Assembly: GCA_964482535.1 (NCBI GenBank)
Contig: CAYZXU010000043.1
Coordinates: 1-18,976 of the forward strand
DNA length: 18,976 nt
Direction of reading: 5' to 3'
Source: CAYZXU01 sp964482535
GTDB taxonomy: Bacteria; Desulfobacterota; Desulfobacteria; Desulfobacterales; BuS5
Shown here: positions 7,570-15,408 of the stretch, piece after piece
Layout: each line of letters starts with the position of its first letter
Position numbering within the stretch: position 1 is the stretch's first letter
The notes under the pieces: model-generated
Seen by the model: the letters and a program-made list of their open reading frames with translations, nothing else
Databases searched by the model: none
Told to the model about the DNA's origin: nothing
Program-made: the position numbers and the translations under genes

Positions 7570-8473
7570 CAGATACTATGACTTAAACTCATATCTCAGG
7601 AAAAACTTTGGATGCAGGGTGCAAAAGATTGCTGTTGATGCAGGATTGTCATGTCCTAACAGAGATGGAAAATTTTCTAAAAGAGGGTGTATATATTGTA
7701 ATTCCCGAGGGTCCGGAACTGGAGCTTTTAAAAATGGAATTTCCATAACCGATCAGATTCTTATGGGGAAAAAAAATCTTGGAAGGCGCTACAAGGCAAA
7801 AAAATTCATGGCATATTTCCAATCATTTTCCAACACCTATGCCCCTGTTGACAAACTTGAAAAACTTTATGACGAGGCCCTGTCTGTTGAAGATATAGTT
7901 GCAATCTCTATAGGCACAAGACCCGATTGTATAAATGATGATATCCTTAATCTTCTGGAAAATTATGCAAAAGAATATCTCGTATGGATGGAATACGGAC
8001 TTCAGTCGGTTCACGACAAAACCCTTAATCTTATTAACAGGGGACACGATTTTCAATGTTTTAAAGAAGCTATTGAAGCAACAATACAAAGAAACATAAA
8101 AATATGTGCCCATGTAATCCTGGGTCTTCCAAATGAAAACAAAAAAAACATGCTTGAAACAGCCAAAACCATCTCTAAAATGGGAATAGACGGAATCAAG
8201 ATTCACCTGCTTTATGTTGTAAAAGGAACCGAGCTTGAAAAGCTATATCTTAACGGAGAGTACAGATGCCTTGAGATGGATGAATATGCGGATATTGTTT
8301 CTGATTTTCTGGAACTTATTCCGAAAAATATTATAGTGCATCGATTAACAAGTGAACCCCATAAAGAAGAGCTGACTGCTCCACTATGGTCGCTTGAAAA
8401 AAACACAACCCTTAATATGATAAAAGATACTTTAAAAAAAAGAGATACTTTCCAGGGTCGCCTTGCCGGATGA
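7562..8473 (+). CDS. YhcC-type radical SAM protein (TIGR01212 family)
   Basis: This radical SAM protein belongs to the YhcC family, whose role is not known. It has 303 residues from the ATG at 7562. The cluster motif has the family's unusual spacing: Cys31, then 11 residues, then Cys43 and Cys46 (CPNRDG...GCIYCN). YFQSFSNTYAP, SIGTRPD, LVWMEYGLQS, NRGHDF and HVILGLPNE follow in the family order. An in-frame start at 7496 would overlap mobA by 74 nt and is rejected; the chosen ATG leaves only an 8-nt overlap. The stop codon lies inside the stem of the terminator that ends the plus-strand array. I cannot propose a substrate. Confidence 0.88.
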   Translation: MNNRYYDLNSYLRKNFGCRVQKIAVDAGLSCPNRDGKFSKRGCIYCNSRGSGTGAFKNGISITDQILMGKKNLGRRYKAKKFMAYFQSFSNTYAPVDKLEKLYDEALSVEDIVAISIGTRPDCINDDILNLLENYAKEYLVWMEYGLQSVHDKTLNLINRGHDFQCFKEAIEATIQRNIKICAHVILGLPNENKKNMLETAKTISKMGIDGIKIHLLYVVKGTELEKLYLNGEYRCLEMDEYADIVSDFLELIPKNIIVHRLTSEPHKEELTAPLWSLEKNTTLNMIKDTLKKRDTFQGRLAG

Positions 8474-8508
8474 TTTTTTTTAATCATCCGGCATGAACGC
8501 TTTTTTTT
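8465..8508 (+). terminator. Intrinsic terminator at the convergent junction
   Basis: A perfect 11-bp inverted repeat pairs 8465-8475 with 8482-8492 around a 6-T loop. T8 follows at 8501-8508. It overlaps the last codons and stop of the YhcC-type gene and separates the plus-strand array from the convergent acyl-CoA dehydrogenase gene, whose stop is at 8507. The 8-nt gap between stem and T run is longer than usual. On the minus strand the hairpin lacks a T run, so it mainly serves the plus strand. Confidence 0.75.
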
Positions 8509-9658
8509 ACAATAGATCAAGTTCCTTTGCTATAACATCTTTCATAATCTGGGTTGTTCCTGCTCCTATGGGATACTGCCTGACATCCGTATACCACTGA
8601 CAAATGGCATACTCTTTCATATATCCGTATCCTCCATGAAGCTCCACACAGTGATAAGCAACTTTGTTTGCCAGTTCTGCGGCATAATACTTTATCATAC
8701 TTATCTCTTTATTAATACTTTCACCATTTTTATAACGAAGGCAGCAGTCATATACAAATGTTCTTGCAAGGGCTGTTTCTGTATATAATTCAACGAGTTT
8801 ATGGCTATTTGCCTGAAAGGCAGATATGGGTTTGCCAAAGATTATCCGCTCTTTACAGTACTCTTTTGTAATTTTAAGCATCTCTTCACAGGCTGTTACA
8901 AAGAAGGATGCGGCTATTATTCTCTCAAGGGCAAGATTTTTCATTATTATTTTAAATGCCCCGTTTTCCTCTCCGAGAAGATTGGAGGCAGGAACGCGGC
9001 AGTCCTCAAAAGAAATTTCTGCAGTATCGCTTACATAAGCGCCCATTTTTTTCAGTTTTTTACCCTTATTAAATCCCGGAGTTCCAGCTTCAACCAGTAT
9101 AAGGCTGACCCCTCTGTGGGGCGGTGAGGCATCAGGATCCGTCTTTACAGCAACCACAACAAGGTCGCATATTGTTCCATTTGTAATGAATGTTTTTTGA
9201 CCGTTAATTATATAATCATCTCCATCTTTAACCGCAGTGGCCTGTATTGCAGCAACATCTGATCCTCCACCCGGCTCTGTTAAAGCAAGAGCACAAATCT
9301 TTTTGCCTTCAATACATCCTGGCAGATGTTTCATGCGCAGTTCTTCAGAACCTGCAAGTATGTAATTGGAAGACATATCCTTGTGAACACATACAGACAG
9401 ATATATCCCACTGCATCGGCTTCTCGTTAACTCTTCTGCAAGAATTATAGAATACATAAAATCTGCTTCGCTTCCACCGTATTTTTCCTCATAGGCAGTT
9501 CCAAGCAAACCCATTTCACCCATAGACGACCATAATTCCCTGGGCAAACCTCCTGCTTCATTCCATTCTTCAGCATGAGGCTCAATTTCCTGTGCAACAA
9601 ACTTTGCAACCATATCGCGGAAAATATTATGTTCTTCACTAAACAAACCGTTTTCCAT
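8507..9658 (-). CDS. Acyl-CoA dehydrogenase, long-chain (LCAD) type
   Basis: This FAD enzyme makes the trans-2 double bond in acyl-CoA and passes electrons to ETF. The 383-residue protein has the normal three-domain layout. It has ALTEPGGGSD (125-134) and FITNG for FAD/substrate contacts, KERIIFGKPI and ELHGGYGYMKEY near the C-terminus. The usual C-terminal catalytic Glu (as in YEGT) is Ala366 (IGAGTTQIM). Glu245 in LALERI is present instead, at the helix-G position used by mammalian LCAD and isovaleryl-CoA dehydrogenase. The GKKLKKMG and LLGEENGAF segments also resemble LCAD. The ATG at 9658 has an excellent AAGGAGGT Shine-Dalgarno (9668-9675). It is separated from the upstream dehydrogenase gene by a strong terminator, so it may be expressed independently or by readthrough. 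The substrate is unknown; a long or branched acyl-CoA is a guess. Confidence 0.9.
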   Translation of the reverse strand: MENGLFSEEHNIFRDMVAKFVAQEIEPHAEEWNEAGGLPRELWSSMGEMGLLGTAYEEKYGGSEADFMYSIILAEELTRSRCSGIYLSVCVHKDMSSNYILAGSEELRMKHLPGCIEGKKICALALTEPGGGSDVAAIQATAVKDGDDYIINGQKTFITNGTICDLVVVAVKTDPDASPPHRGVSLILVEAGTPGFNKGKKLKKMGAYVSDTAEISFEDCRVPASNLLGEENGAFKIIMKNLALERIIAASFFVTACEEMLKITKEYCKERIIFGKPISAFQANSHKLVELYTETALARTFVYDCCLRYKNGESINKEISMIKYYAAELANKVAYHCVELHGGYGYMKEYAICQWYTDVRQYPIGAGTTQIMKDVIAKELDLL

Positions 9659-9720
9659 AACAGATATACCTCCTTTATTATTTCTGAAAAGACTGGTTAA
9701 AAAGACAACTATTTAATAAC

Positions 9721-9762
9721 AAAAAAAAACAACCCTGATTATAAAAACCAGGGTTGTCTTTT
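9721..9762 (-). terminator. Intrinsic terminator between the two downstream acyl-CoA dehydrogenase genes
   Basis: On the minus strand a perfect 9-bp stem pairs 9749-9757 with 9729-9737 around an 11-nt loop. It extends outward by a G-U and four A-U pairs to 9762, and a run of 8-9 T follows (9721-9729 is all A on the plus strand). It lies 21 nt after the stop of the gene at 9783-10946. It should end most transcripts from the etfB operon before the last dehydrogenase gene. The upstream arm can also pair with a second copy further downstream. Confidence 0.85.
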
Positions 9763-9782
9763 ACACAAAACTATTTTCTACT

Positions 9783-10946
9783 TTATGACAAGAGATTTTT
9801 TGCAATCATCATTGCCTGAATCTGTGATGTGCCTCCACCTATCTGCAGGAGTTTTGAGTCTCTCAGGTAACGCTCAACAGGATATTCTTTAATATACCCG
9901 TAACCGCCATGGATCTGAACGCCGTCAGAAGCAACCTGCTGAACTGTAATCCCTGAGTAATACTTCACAATTGAAGTTGAAAGTGATGGAAATTTTTTAG
10001 GTTTATCTTTATTTTCAATACAATCAGTTATAGCGAAATAAAGCATATTCCTTATGGTTTCCACACCAACACTCATATTCGCAATCATAAGCTGTACCAA
10101 CTGAAAATTAGCAATAGGTTTGCCAAAAGCCATTCTTTCTTTAGCATACTTAACTGATTCTTCAAGAGAAGCCTCTGCAATACCAAGGTTTATGCTTCCG
10201 CAAAAAATCCTTTCCATTTCAATACCCATTAAGGATTTTTCAACACCGGAACCTTCTTCTCCTACAATACTGTCAAGTGGTATTCTGCAATTATCATAAA
10301 AAACTTCTGAAGTTGGAGAAGCCCTGTGACCAGTCTTGTTTAAATGACTTCCAGTTGTTAAGCCTTCACATGGTTCAATCAAAAACGCACATGGTTTTCC
10401 TGTATCTCTGTCTTTTGCAAGTGTATAAAAAAGATTTGAAACAGGAGCGTTGGTAATAAACTGTTTTGATCCATTTAAAATATAAGCATCACCATCTTTA
10501 TAAAATTCCGCCTGTATTCCTGAAACATCCGAACCTGCATTGGGCTCTGTTACACAAAGACACGGAATAATGCTTCCATCAGCCGATCCTGGAAGATATT
10601 TTTCTTTCTGTTTTTCTGAACCAAATTTCGCAATAATTGCGCCGGCAACAATAACTGTCGGCAGGTATGATAAAGCGATTCCAGCGCTTGCCTTTGCAAG
10701 CTCTTTATGAATTATTGAGCATGAAAGCAGATCAAACCCGTCGCCGATTCCGCCGTACTGTTCAGGAATAATAATATCAAAATATCCAAGTTCAGCTTCC
10801 TGTTTATAAATTTCTAAAAACTCTTTTGTCATAAACTCGGTGGCCTGATCGAAATCTTCAGCTAAGGGTTTTACCTTGTCTTTTGCAAATTTTTTAACTG
10901 AATCCTCTATCATCTTGTGTTCTTGTGAAAATTTAAAATTTAACAT
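9783..10946 (-). CDS. Acyl-CoA dehydrogenase with helix-G type catalytic Glu
   Basis: This is a 387-residue acyl-CoA dehydrogenase that would reduce ETF in beta-oxidation or a related acyl-CoA pathway. FAD/substrate motifs are LCVTEPNAGSD (130-140), FITNA, KERMAFGKPI (269-278) and QIHGGYGYIKEYPVERY (344-360). The usual catalytic Glu is replaced by Gly371 (IGGGTSQIQ), while Glu245 stands in EMERI at the helix-G position. This is the same swap as in the neighbouring LCAD-like protein, although the two proteins are otherwise quite different. A Lys-rich insert (about 310-320) lies in the C-terminal domain. The ATG at 10946 follows an AAGGAG Shine-Dalgarno. It is 56 nt after the thiolase gene and is the last gene before the terminator. 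Substrate unknown. Confidence 0.9.
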   Translation of the reverse strand: MLNFKFSQEHKMIEDSVKKFAKDKVKPLAEDFDQATEFMTKEFLEIYKQEAELGYFDIIIPEQYGGIGDGFDLLSCSIIHKELAKASAGIALSYLPTVIVAGAIIAKFGSEKQKEKYLPGSADGSIIPCLCVTEPNAGSDVSGIQAEFYKDGDAYILNGSKQFITNAPVSNLFYTLAKDRDTGKPCAFLIEPCEGLTTGSHLNKTGHRASPTSEVFYDNCRIPLDSIVGEEGSGVEKSLMGIEMERIFCGSINLGIAEASLEESVKYAKERMAFGKPIANFQLVQLMIANMSVGVETIRNMLYFAITDCIENKDKPKKFPSLSTSIVKYYSGITVQQVASDGVQIHGGYGYIKEYPVERYLRDSKLLQIGGGTSQIQAMMIAKNLLS

Positions 10947-11002
10947 CTATACAACAACTCCTTATAAAAAATTAATCTAACCTACTAAACTATCTTTAAA
11001 AC

Positions 11003-12217
11003 CTATACCTTAATAATACACGCATCTCCCTGGGCAAGACCACCACATATTGCGCCTGCAGCATAACCTCCGCCGCGTCTGCGAAGTTCATAGAGCAGAT
11101 TCATTATTATCCTTGCGCCTGATGCAGTATTGGCATGACCTATTGCAACGGCGCTGCCGTTTATATTATATTTTTCCCTCAATTTTTTTGTTTTTGCCTT
11201 GTCTTTGTCGCAGAGATATTGCGTACTCACCAATGGTACTGCAGCAAAAGCCTCATTAATCTCACAAACATCCATATCGTCTATTGTAAGACCTGCTATT
11301 TCAAGGGCTTTAATTGTTGCAATTGCCGGAACTTCAGCCATACGATTGGGTTTGGTTGCTATGGATGACATTGCCACTATGCTGCCCAATACCTCCAGAC
11401 CGTATTCTTTGGCCTTTTCCCTTGTCATAATCATAATAGCGGCTGATCCATCGTTTATGCCTGGTGCATTTCCTGCTGTAATATACTTTGCCCCGAATAT
11501 CGGTTTCAGTTTTGACAGACTTTCAACAGTTGTACCCGGTCTGTACTGCTCATCTTTGTCTAATTTTATGGGATCTGCCTTTCTCTGGGGAATCTCCATT
11601 GGGATTATCTCATCTTTAAATTTGCCTTCATCCCATGCCTTTCCGTAATTTTCATGACTTCTGCATGACCACTCGTCCATTTCCTCTCGCGTTACGCCAT
11701 ATTCATCAGCCAAATCGTCGGCATCAATAGAAACAGGAGAAAAATCACGATAACGAAGCATATAAACCGGATCTTCCATAATCTGGTCGCCTATACGGAA
11801 ACCCTTATATCTGGTTCCGCGGACAATAAGAGGAATCTGACTGAAAGATGTTGCGCCTCCGCCAATGGCAACATCTATTTCACCAAGCTTAATAGCCATA
11901 GTTGCAAGTTTCAATGCGCTCATGGCAGAAACGCAAGCCTTGTCAAGGCTGATTGAAGGGGTTTCATCCGGCAGTCCGGCTTTAATAAGAGTCTGACGCG
12001 CTGCAACAGGCGTATATACATCCTTGCATACAGATGTATCTCCAACTCCCCAGAATACCTCGTCTACCTTATCAGCTGGAAGACCCACCCTCTCATATAC
12101 CGCTCTCAGTGAAACAGCTCCAAGATCAAAATAATCCATTTCTTTTAACGAACCGCAATAACGTCCAAAAGGTGTCCTGCATGCGCTTACTATTACAATA
12201 TCTTTACTGTTGTCCAT
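11003..12217 (-). CDS. Thiolase (acetyl-CoA C-acyltransferase family)
   Basis: The 404-residue protein is a thiolase. Such enzymes cleave 3-ketoacyl-CoA with CoA to release acetyl-CoA, or run in reverse to condense two acyl-CoAs. The start VIVSACRTPFGRY is typical. The nucleophile is Cys95 in KACVSAMSAL, where most thiolases have C-x-SG. Other active-site residues are Asn321 in NEAF, His361 and Cys391 in CGGLAQGDA. His361 sits in GHANTASGAR rather than the usual GHPxGxSGAR, so this is a divergent branch, but all four catalytic positions are kept. An AAAGGA ribosome site precedes the ATG at 12217. It lies between two acyl-CoA dehydrogenase genes, supporting a catabolic beta-oxidation role. Chain-length preference is not visible. 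Confidence 0.92.
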   Translation of the reverse strand: MDNSKDIVIVSACRTPFGRYCGSLKEMDYFDLGAVSLRAVYERVGLPADKVDEVFWGVGDTSVCKDVYTPVAARQTLIKAGLPDETPSISLDKACVSAMSALKLATMAIKLGEIDVAIGGGATSFSQIPLIVRGTRYKGFRIGDQIMEDPVYMLRYRDFSPVSIDADDLADEYGVTREEMDEWSCRSHENYGKAWDEGKFKDEIIPMEIPQRKADPIKLDKDEQYRPGTTVESLSKLKPIFGAKYITAGNAPGINDGSAAIMIMTREKAKEYGLEVLGSIVAMSSIATKPNRMAEVPAIATIKALEIAGLTIDDMDVCEINEAFAAVPLVSTQYLCDKDKAKTKKLREKYNINGSAVAIGHANTASGARIIMNLLYELRRRGGGYAAGAICGGLAQGDACIIKV

Positions 12218-12254
12218 TGTTTTTCCTTTCCAACTTAAATAAAAAAATAAAATT

Positions 12255-13406
12255 CTATGGGTAAATACGAGAACTTCTGCCCATCAGTTCCCTGCCGATA
12301 GAGGTGCGTTGAATTTGATTGGTTCCTTCAACGATCTGAAAAATTTTAGCTTCACGCATATATCTTTCCACAGGATAATCCTTAAGGTATCCATAACCTC
12401 CAAGAAGCTGTACCGCATCTGTGGTAACTTTCATGGCTGTATCTGTTGCATAACATTTAGCCATTGACGCCTCTTTAATAAAATGGATCCCCTTGTCAGC
12501 CATATAAGCGGCTTGATACAAAAGCAGACGTGATGCTGAAATAGAGGTGGCCATATCTGCCAGCATCCACTGTATTCCCTGAAAAGAGCCAATCTTTCTT
12601 CCAAACTGCTCTCTTTGTTTTACATAGGCAAGACAGCACTCAAATGCAGCCTGAGCAATTCCTATACCTAAGGTTCCAACGGAAATTCTGCCGTAATTAA
12701 GCCCTTCCAAAACCATTTTAAAACCATTACCTTCTTTGCCCAGGCGCTGATTTACAGGAACTTCACAGTTTTTAAATATAAGCTCGCCTGTTGGGGAAGC
12801 ATTATAACCCATCTTGTTTTCTATCTTGCCAAATTCAAACCCCTTTGCACCCTTTTCTACAATAAAAGCTGTAAGACCGTTCTGTCCAGGACTTGTTCTG
12901 GCATAAACAAGATATATTCCTGCTTCGCCGGCTGTGGTAATAAATACTTTATTACCATTTATAACATATTTATCTCCCTTTAACTCTGCAGTTGTCTTAA
13001 GAGGTCCCAGATCTGATCCTGCATCAGGTTCGGTAAGACCCAATGCACCAATCTTTTTTCCTGAAACCATATCAGGTAAATATTTTTTCAACTGCTCTTC
13101 TGTTGCGTTCTTAAGAAGCATGGAGAGAGTGGTAAGGTGAACTGAATATGTTCCTGCAATTCCAACACATCCCTTTGCAAACTCTTCCATTACCGCAACC
13201 ATTGAAACATAATCATTACCCGACCCTCCATATTCTTCTGGAACGGTCAACCCGGGAAAACCTAATTTAGACAGTTTTTTCCATGCTTTTCTTGGGAAAA
13301 GATGTTTTTCATCAGCCTCTGCTGCGTTCGGCGCCAGTTCTTTTTTTGAAAATTCCCTGGCGGACTCCTGAATCATGCGCTGTTCTTCATTTAATGCAAA
13401 ATCCAT
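12255..13406 (-). CDS. Acyl-CoA dehydrogenase, short-chain (butyryl-CoA) type
   Basis: This 383-residue acyl-CoA dehydrogenase is closest in character to short-chain/butyryl-CoA dehydrogenases, which oxidise acyl-CoA to enoyl-CoA with ETF as electron acceptor. Motifs include LGLTEPDAGSD, FITTAG, KQREQFGRKIG, LLGGYGYLKDYPVERYMR and the canonical catalytic Glu360 in IVEGTNQIQR. The helix-G position that holds Glu in its two neighbours is Gly here (NYGRI). It is therefore the only one of the three with the classical active site. It is 66 nt downstream of etfA with a GGAAGG ribosome site before the ATG at 13406, and 37 nt upstream of the thiolase gene. Being next to etfAB, it is the likeliest direct partner of this ETF. 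A branched short-chain substrate cannot be excluded. Confidence 0.93.
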   Translation of the reverse strand: MDFALNEEQRMIQESAREFSKKELAPNAAEADEKHLFPRKAWKKLSKLGFPGLTVPEEYGGSGNDYVSMVAVMEEFAKGCVGIAGTYSVHLTTLSMLLKNATEEQLKKYLPDMVSGKKIGALGLTEPDAGSDLGPLKTTAELKGDKYVINGNKVFITTAGEAGIYLVYARTSPGQNGLTAFIVEKGAKGFEFGKIENKMGYNASPTGELIFKNCEVPVNQRLGKEGNGFKMVLEGLNYGRISVGTLGIGIAQAAFECCLAYVKQREQFGRKIGSFQGIQWMLADMATSISASRLLLYQAAYMADKGIHFIKEASMAKCYATDTAMKVTTDAVQLLGGYGYLKDYPVERYMREAKIFQIVEGTNQIQRTSIGRELMGRSSRIYP

Positions 13407-13472
13407 AAAAACCTTCCATAAATCTTTATTCAGGTTATTGACCTGAATCTTAAAAATTAATAAAACCTATAA

Positions 13473-14459
13473 TTATTCTTTAAACTTTTTAATTTCTTCT
13501 GTAAGATAAGGAACAACATCAAATAAATTTGCCACTACTCCAAAATCTGCTTTCTGAAATATAGAGGCATCCTTGTTTTTGTTTATTGCAACAATATATT
13601 TTGATGTGCTCATACCTGCAATATGCTGGGTAGCTCCTGAAATACCACATGCAATATAAAGGTTTGGACTTACAACCTTTCCTGTTTGACCCACCTGATC
13701 GGACTCGGGTCTCCATCCTGAATCAACAGCAGCCCTTGAAGCTCCAACAGCAGCTCCAAGCAAATCGGCCAGATCTTCGAGAACCTTGAAATGTTCAGAT
13801 CCTCCCATTCCTCTTCCTCCGGATACGACTATATCGGCCTCTGTAAGATTTACTCTTTCTCCCTTATCTTTAATAATTTCCACAACCTTTGTTTTAATTG
13901 AGCTTTCATCAATATTAATTTTTTCTTCAACTATTTCAATAGTTCCGGAAGTATCAATCTCTGAAATATTCATAACATTCGGTCTTGAAGTTGCCATTTG
14001 CGGCCAGCTGTTTTCAAATGTAAGCCTGGCATAAGCCTTTCCTGCATAAACAGGTCTTAATGCCTCAAGATTTCCATTATCTATTGAAAAAGATGTACAG
14101 TCCTGGGCCATTCCAACATCAAGTTTTGCTGACAATCCGGCAGCAAGATCTTTTCCCTGAGCCGATGCTCCCATTAACAAAAGAGAAGGTTCCTCTTTTT
14201 CTATAATTTGTGCAATTACTTCCTTATAAACATCAGGTCTATATACTTCCAATTCAGGATCATCAATAAATATTACCTTATCTGCTCCGTAATTTCCAAA
14301 AAGTTCAGCCTGTTTTTCGATATTTGAGCCAAGAAGCAGAACCAATAATTTTTGTCCCAATTCATCTGCGAGACGTCTTCCTTCACTTACTATTTCATAA
14401 CTTATTTTTCTTAAAACACCTTCTCTTTGCTCTGCGATAACACACACTCCCTGTGGCAT
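13473..14459 (-). CDS. etfA: Electron transfer flavoprotein, alpha subunit
   Basis: EtfA, with EtfB, forms the soluble flavoprotein that takes electrons from acyl-CoA dehydrogenases. The 328-residue protein has the N-terminal alpha/beta domain (about 1-195) and the conserved C-terminal FAD domain. FAD-binding motifs are SGGRGMGG (213-220), SRAAVD (241-246), QVGQTGK (255-261), CGISGATQH (271-279) and INKNKDASIF (292-301), with Asp305 following. No ferredoxin domain is fused at the N-terminus. The ATG at 14459 has an AAGGAG ribosome site 8 nt upstream. It is 47 nt after etfB, the usual B-then-A order. No ETF:quinone oxidoreductase is in the window. Confidence 0.97.
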   Translation of the reverse strand: MPQGVCVIAEQREGVLRKISYEIVSEGRRLADELGQKLLVLLLGSNIEKQAELFGNYGADKVIFIDDPELEVYRPDVYKEVIAQIIEKEEPSLLLMGASAQGKDLAAGLSAKLDVGMAQDCTSFSIDNGNLEALRPVYAGKAYARLTFENSWPQMATSRPNVMNISEIDTSGTIEIVEEKINIDESSIKTKVVEIIKDKGERVNLTEADIVVSGGRGMGGSEHFKVLEDLADLLGAAVGASRAAVDSGWRPESDQVGQTGKVVSPNLYIACGISGATQHIAGMSTSKYIVAINKNKDASIFQKADFGVVANLFDVVPYLTEEIKKFKE

Positions 14460-14506
14460 TTTTTTTCTCCTTAACTTTTGATGGCTAAAATCATTAATAA
14501 TAAAGA

Positions 14507-15301
14507 CTAAAAAATTTTTGCTTCTTCATGGAGAATCCTCGCCAATTCAACAGCTTTTTCCTGTGGTGTCTCTCCCTCAATAATTATACCCTCTTTTCTT
14601 TCAGGAGGCGGAATTAATTCGATTATTTTTAATTTTCTTGCATCTTTTCCAAAATCGGAAGGGGATAGCCCTAAATCTGAAAGTCCCTTTTCTTCAAGAG
14701 GTTTTTTAGATGCTTTCATTATTGCGGGAAGTTTAGGATATCTTGGTTCATTCAAGCCTTTCTGGGCAGTTATAAGCGCTGGAAGACTTGATTCAACAAC
14801 AAGAGTCTCTCCTTCAACAGGCTTGTTAACCCTTACTGTTTTTTCTTTTTCATTAATTTCAACCTTAACTGCCAGTGAATGATGAGGAATATTTAATAAT
14901 TCCCCAAGCGCTGGTCCAACAACTCCCATATCTTCATCAATTCCGCGCTGACCGGTAAAAACCAGATCAAAGTCAAGATCCTTTATTGTGGCTGCAAGGA
15001 TCTTTGCACTTGCAATGGAATCGCTTCCTTCAACAGCAGCATCATTAATTATTATTGCTTTATCAGCTCCCATGGCAAGTGCTGTTCTGACAGCTTCTTT
15101 TACAAGTTTTGAACCTATTGAAATTACAGTTATTTCTCCTCCTAATTTTTCCTTTATACGTAAAGCCTCTTCAACACCATATTCATCATAAGGATTCATA
15201 ACCCATTTAATATTATCAGTTAAAATTGTTTTTCCATCAGATGCAATTTTAATATCATTTTCCGTATCCGGCACAACTTTAATGCAAACAATGATATTCA
15301 T
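14507..15301 (-). CDS. etfB: Electron transfer flavoprotein, beta subunit
   Basis: EtfB is the small subunit of ETF and binds AMP in respiratory ETFs or a second FAD in electron-bifurcating ones. The 264-residue protein starts MNIIVCIKVVPDT and has WVMNPYDEYGVEEAL (33-47). The nucleotide loop GQRGIDEDMGVVGPALGELL (117-136) reads V-G-P where respiratory ETFs usually have Q-T-G-Q, closer to what I remember of bifurcating types. That comparison is from memory and not decisive. The C-terminal helix that wraps around EtfA (ETPQEKAVELARILHEE) is present. The ATG at 15301 follows a GGAGAG ribosome site. It is the first gene of the minus-strand catabolic cluster, 107 nt after gyrB. Confidence 0.96.
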   Translation of the reverse strand: MNIIVCIKVVPDTENDIKIASDGKTILTDNIKWVMNPYDEYGVEEALRIKEKLGGEITVISIGSKLVKEAVRTALAMGADKAIIINDAAVEGSDSIASAKILAATIKDLDFDLVFTGQRGIDEDMGVVGPALGELLNIPHHSLAVKVEINEKEKTVRVNKPVEGETLVVESSLPALITAQKGLNEPRYPKLPAIMKASKKPLEEKGLSDLGLSPSDFGKDARKLKIIELIPPPERKEGIIIEGETPQEKAVELARILHEEAKIF

Positions 15302-15326
15302 TTTTTAATCTCTCCAAATTTATTTT

Positions 15327-15342
15327 ATTAAAATGTTTTAAT
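15327..15342. promoter_or_regulatory. Palindrome upstream of etfB, candidate operator
   Basis: ATTAAAA and TTTTAAT arms of 7 bp face each other across a 2-bp centre, 26-41 nt upstream of the etfB ATG. The position and size suit an operator bound by a dimeric repressor, such as a TetR-type fatty-acid regulator. In DNA this AT-rich a chance palindrome is quite possible. No clear sigma-70 promoter was found in the 107-nt gap. Confidence 0.25.
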
Positions 15343-15408
15343 TATCTATTTTTACATCAACCTGTTAAAATAAAATTTTTTTTTCAAAAACATCAAATAT
15401 TATTAATT

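Noticed and set aside
8801..9127. Plus-strand open frame of 108 codons inside the LCAD-like gene
   Set aside because: Shadow of a complete acyl-CoA dehydrogenase on the other strand.
11199..11648. Plus-strand open frame of 149 codons inside the thiolase gene
   Set aside because: The opposite strand encodes an intact thiolase with all catalytic residues; the plus-strand frame has no ribosome site or family features.
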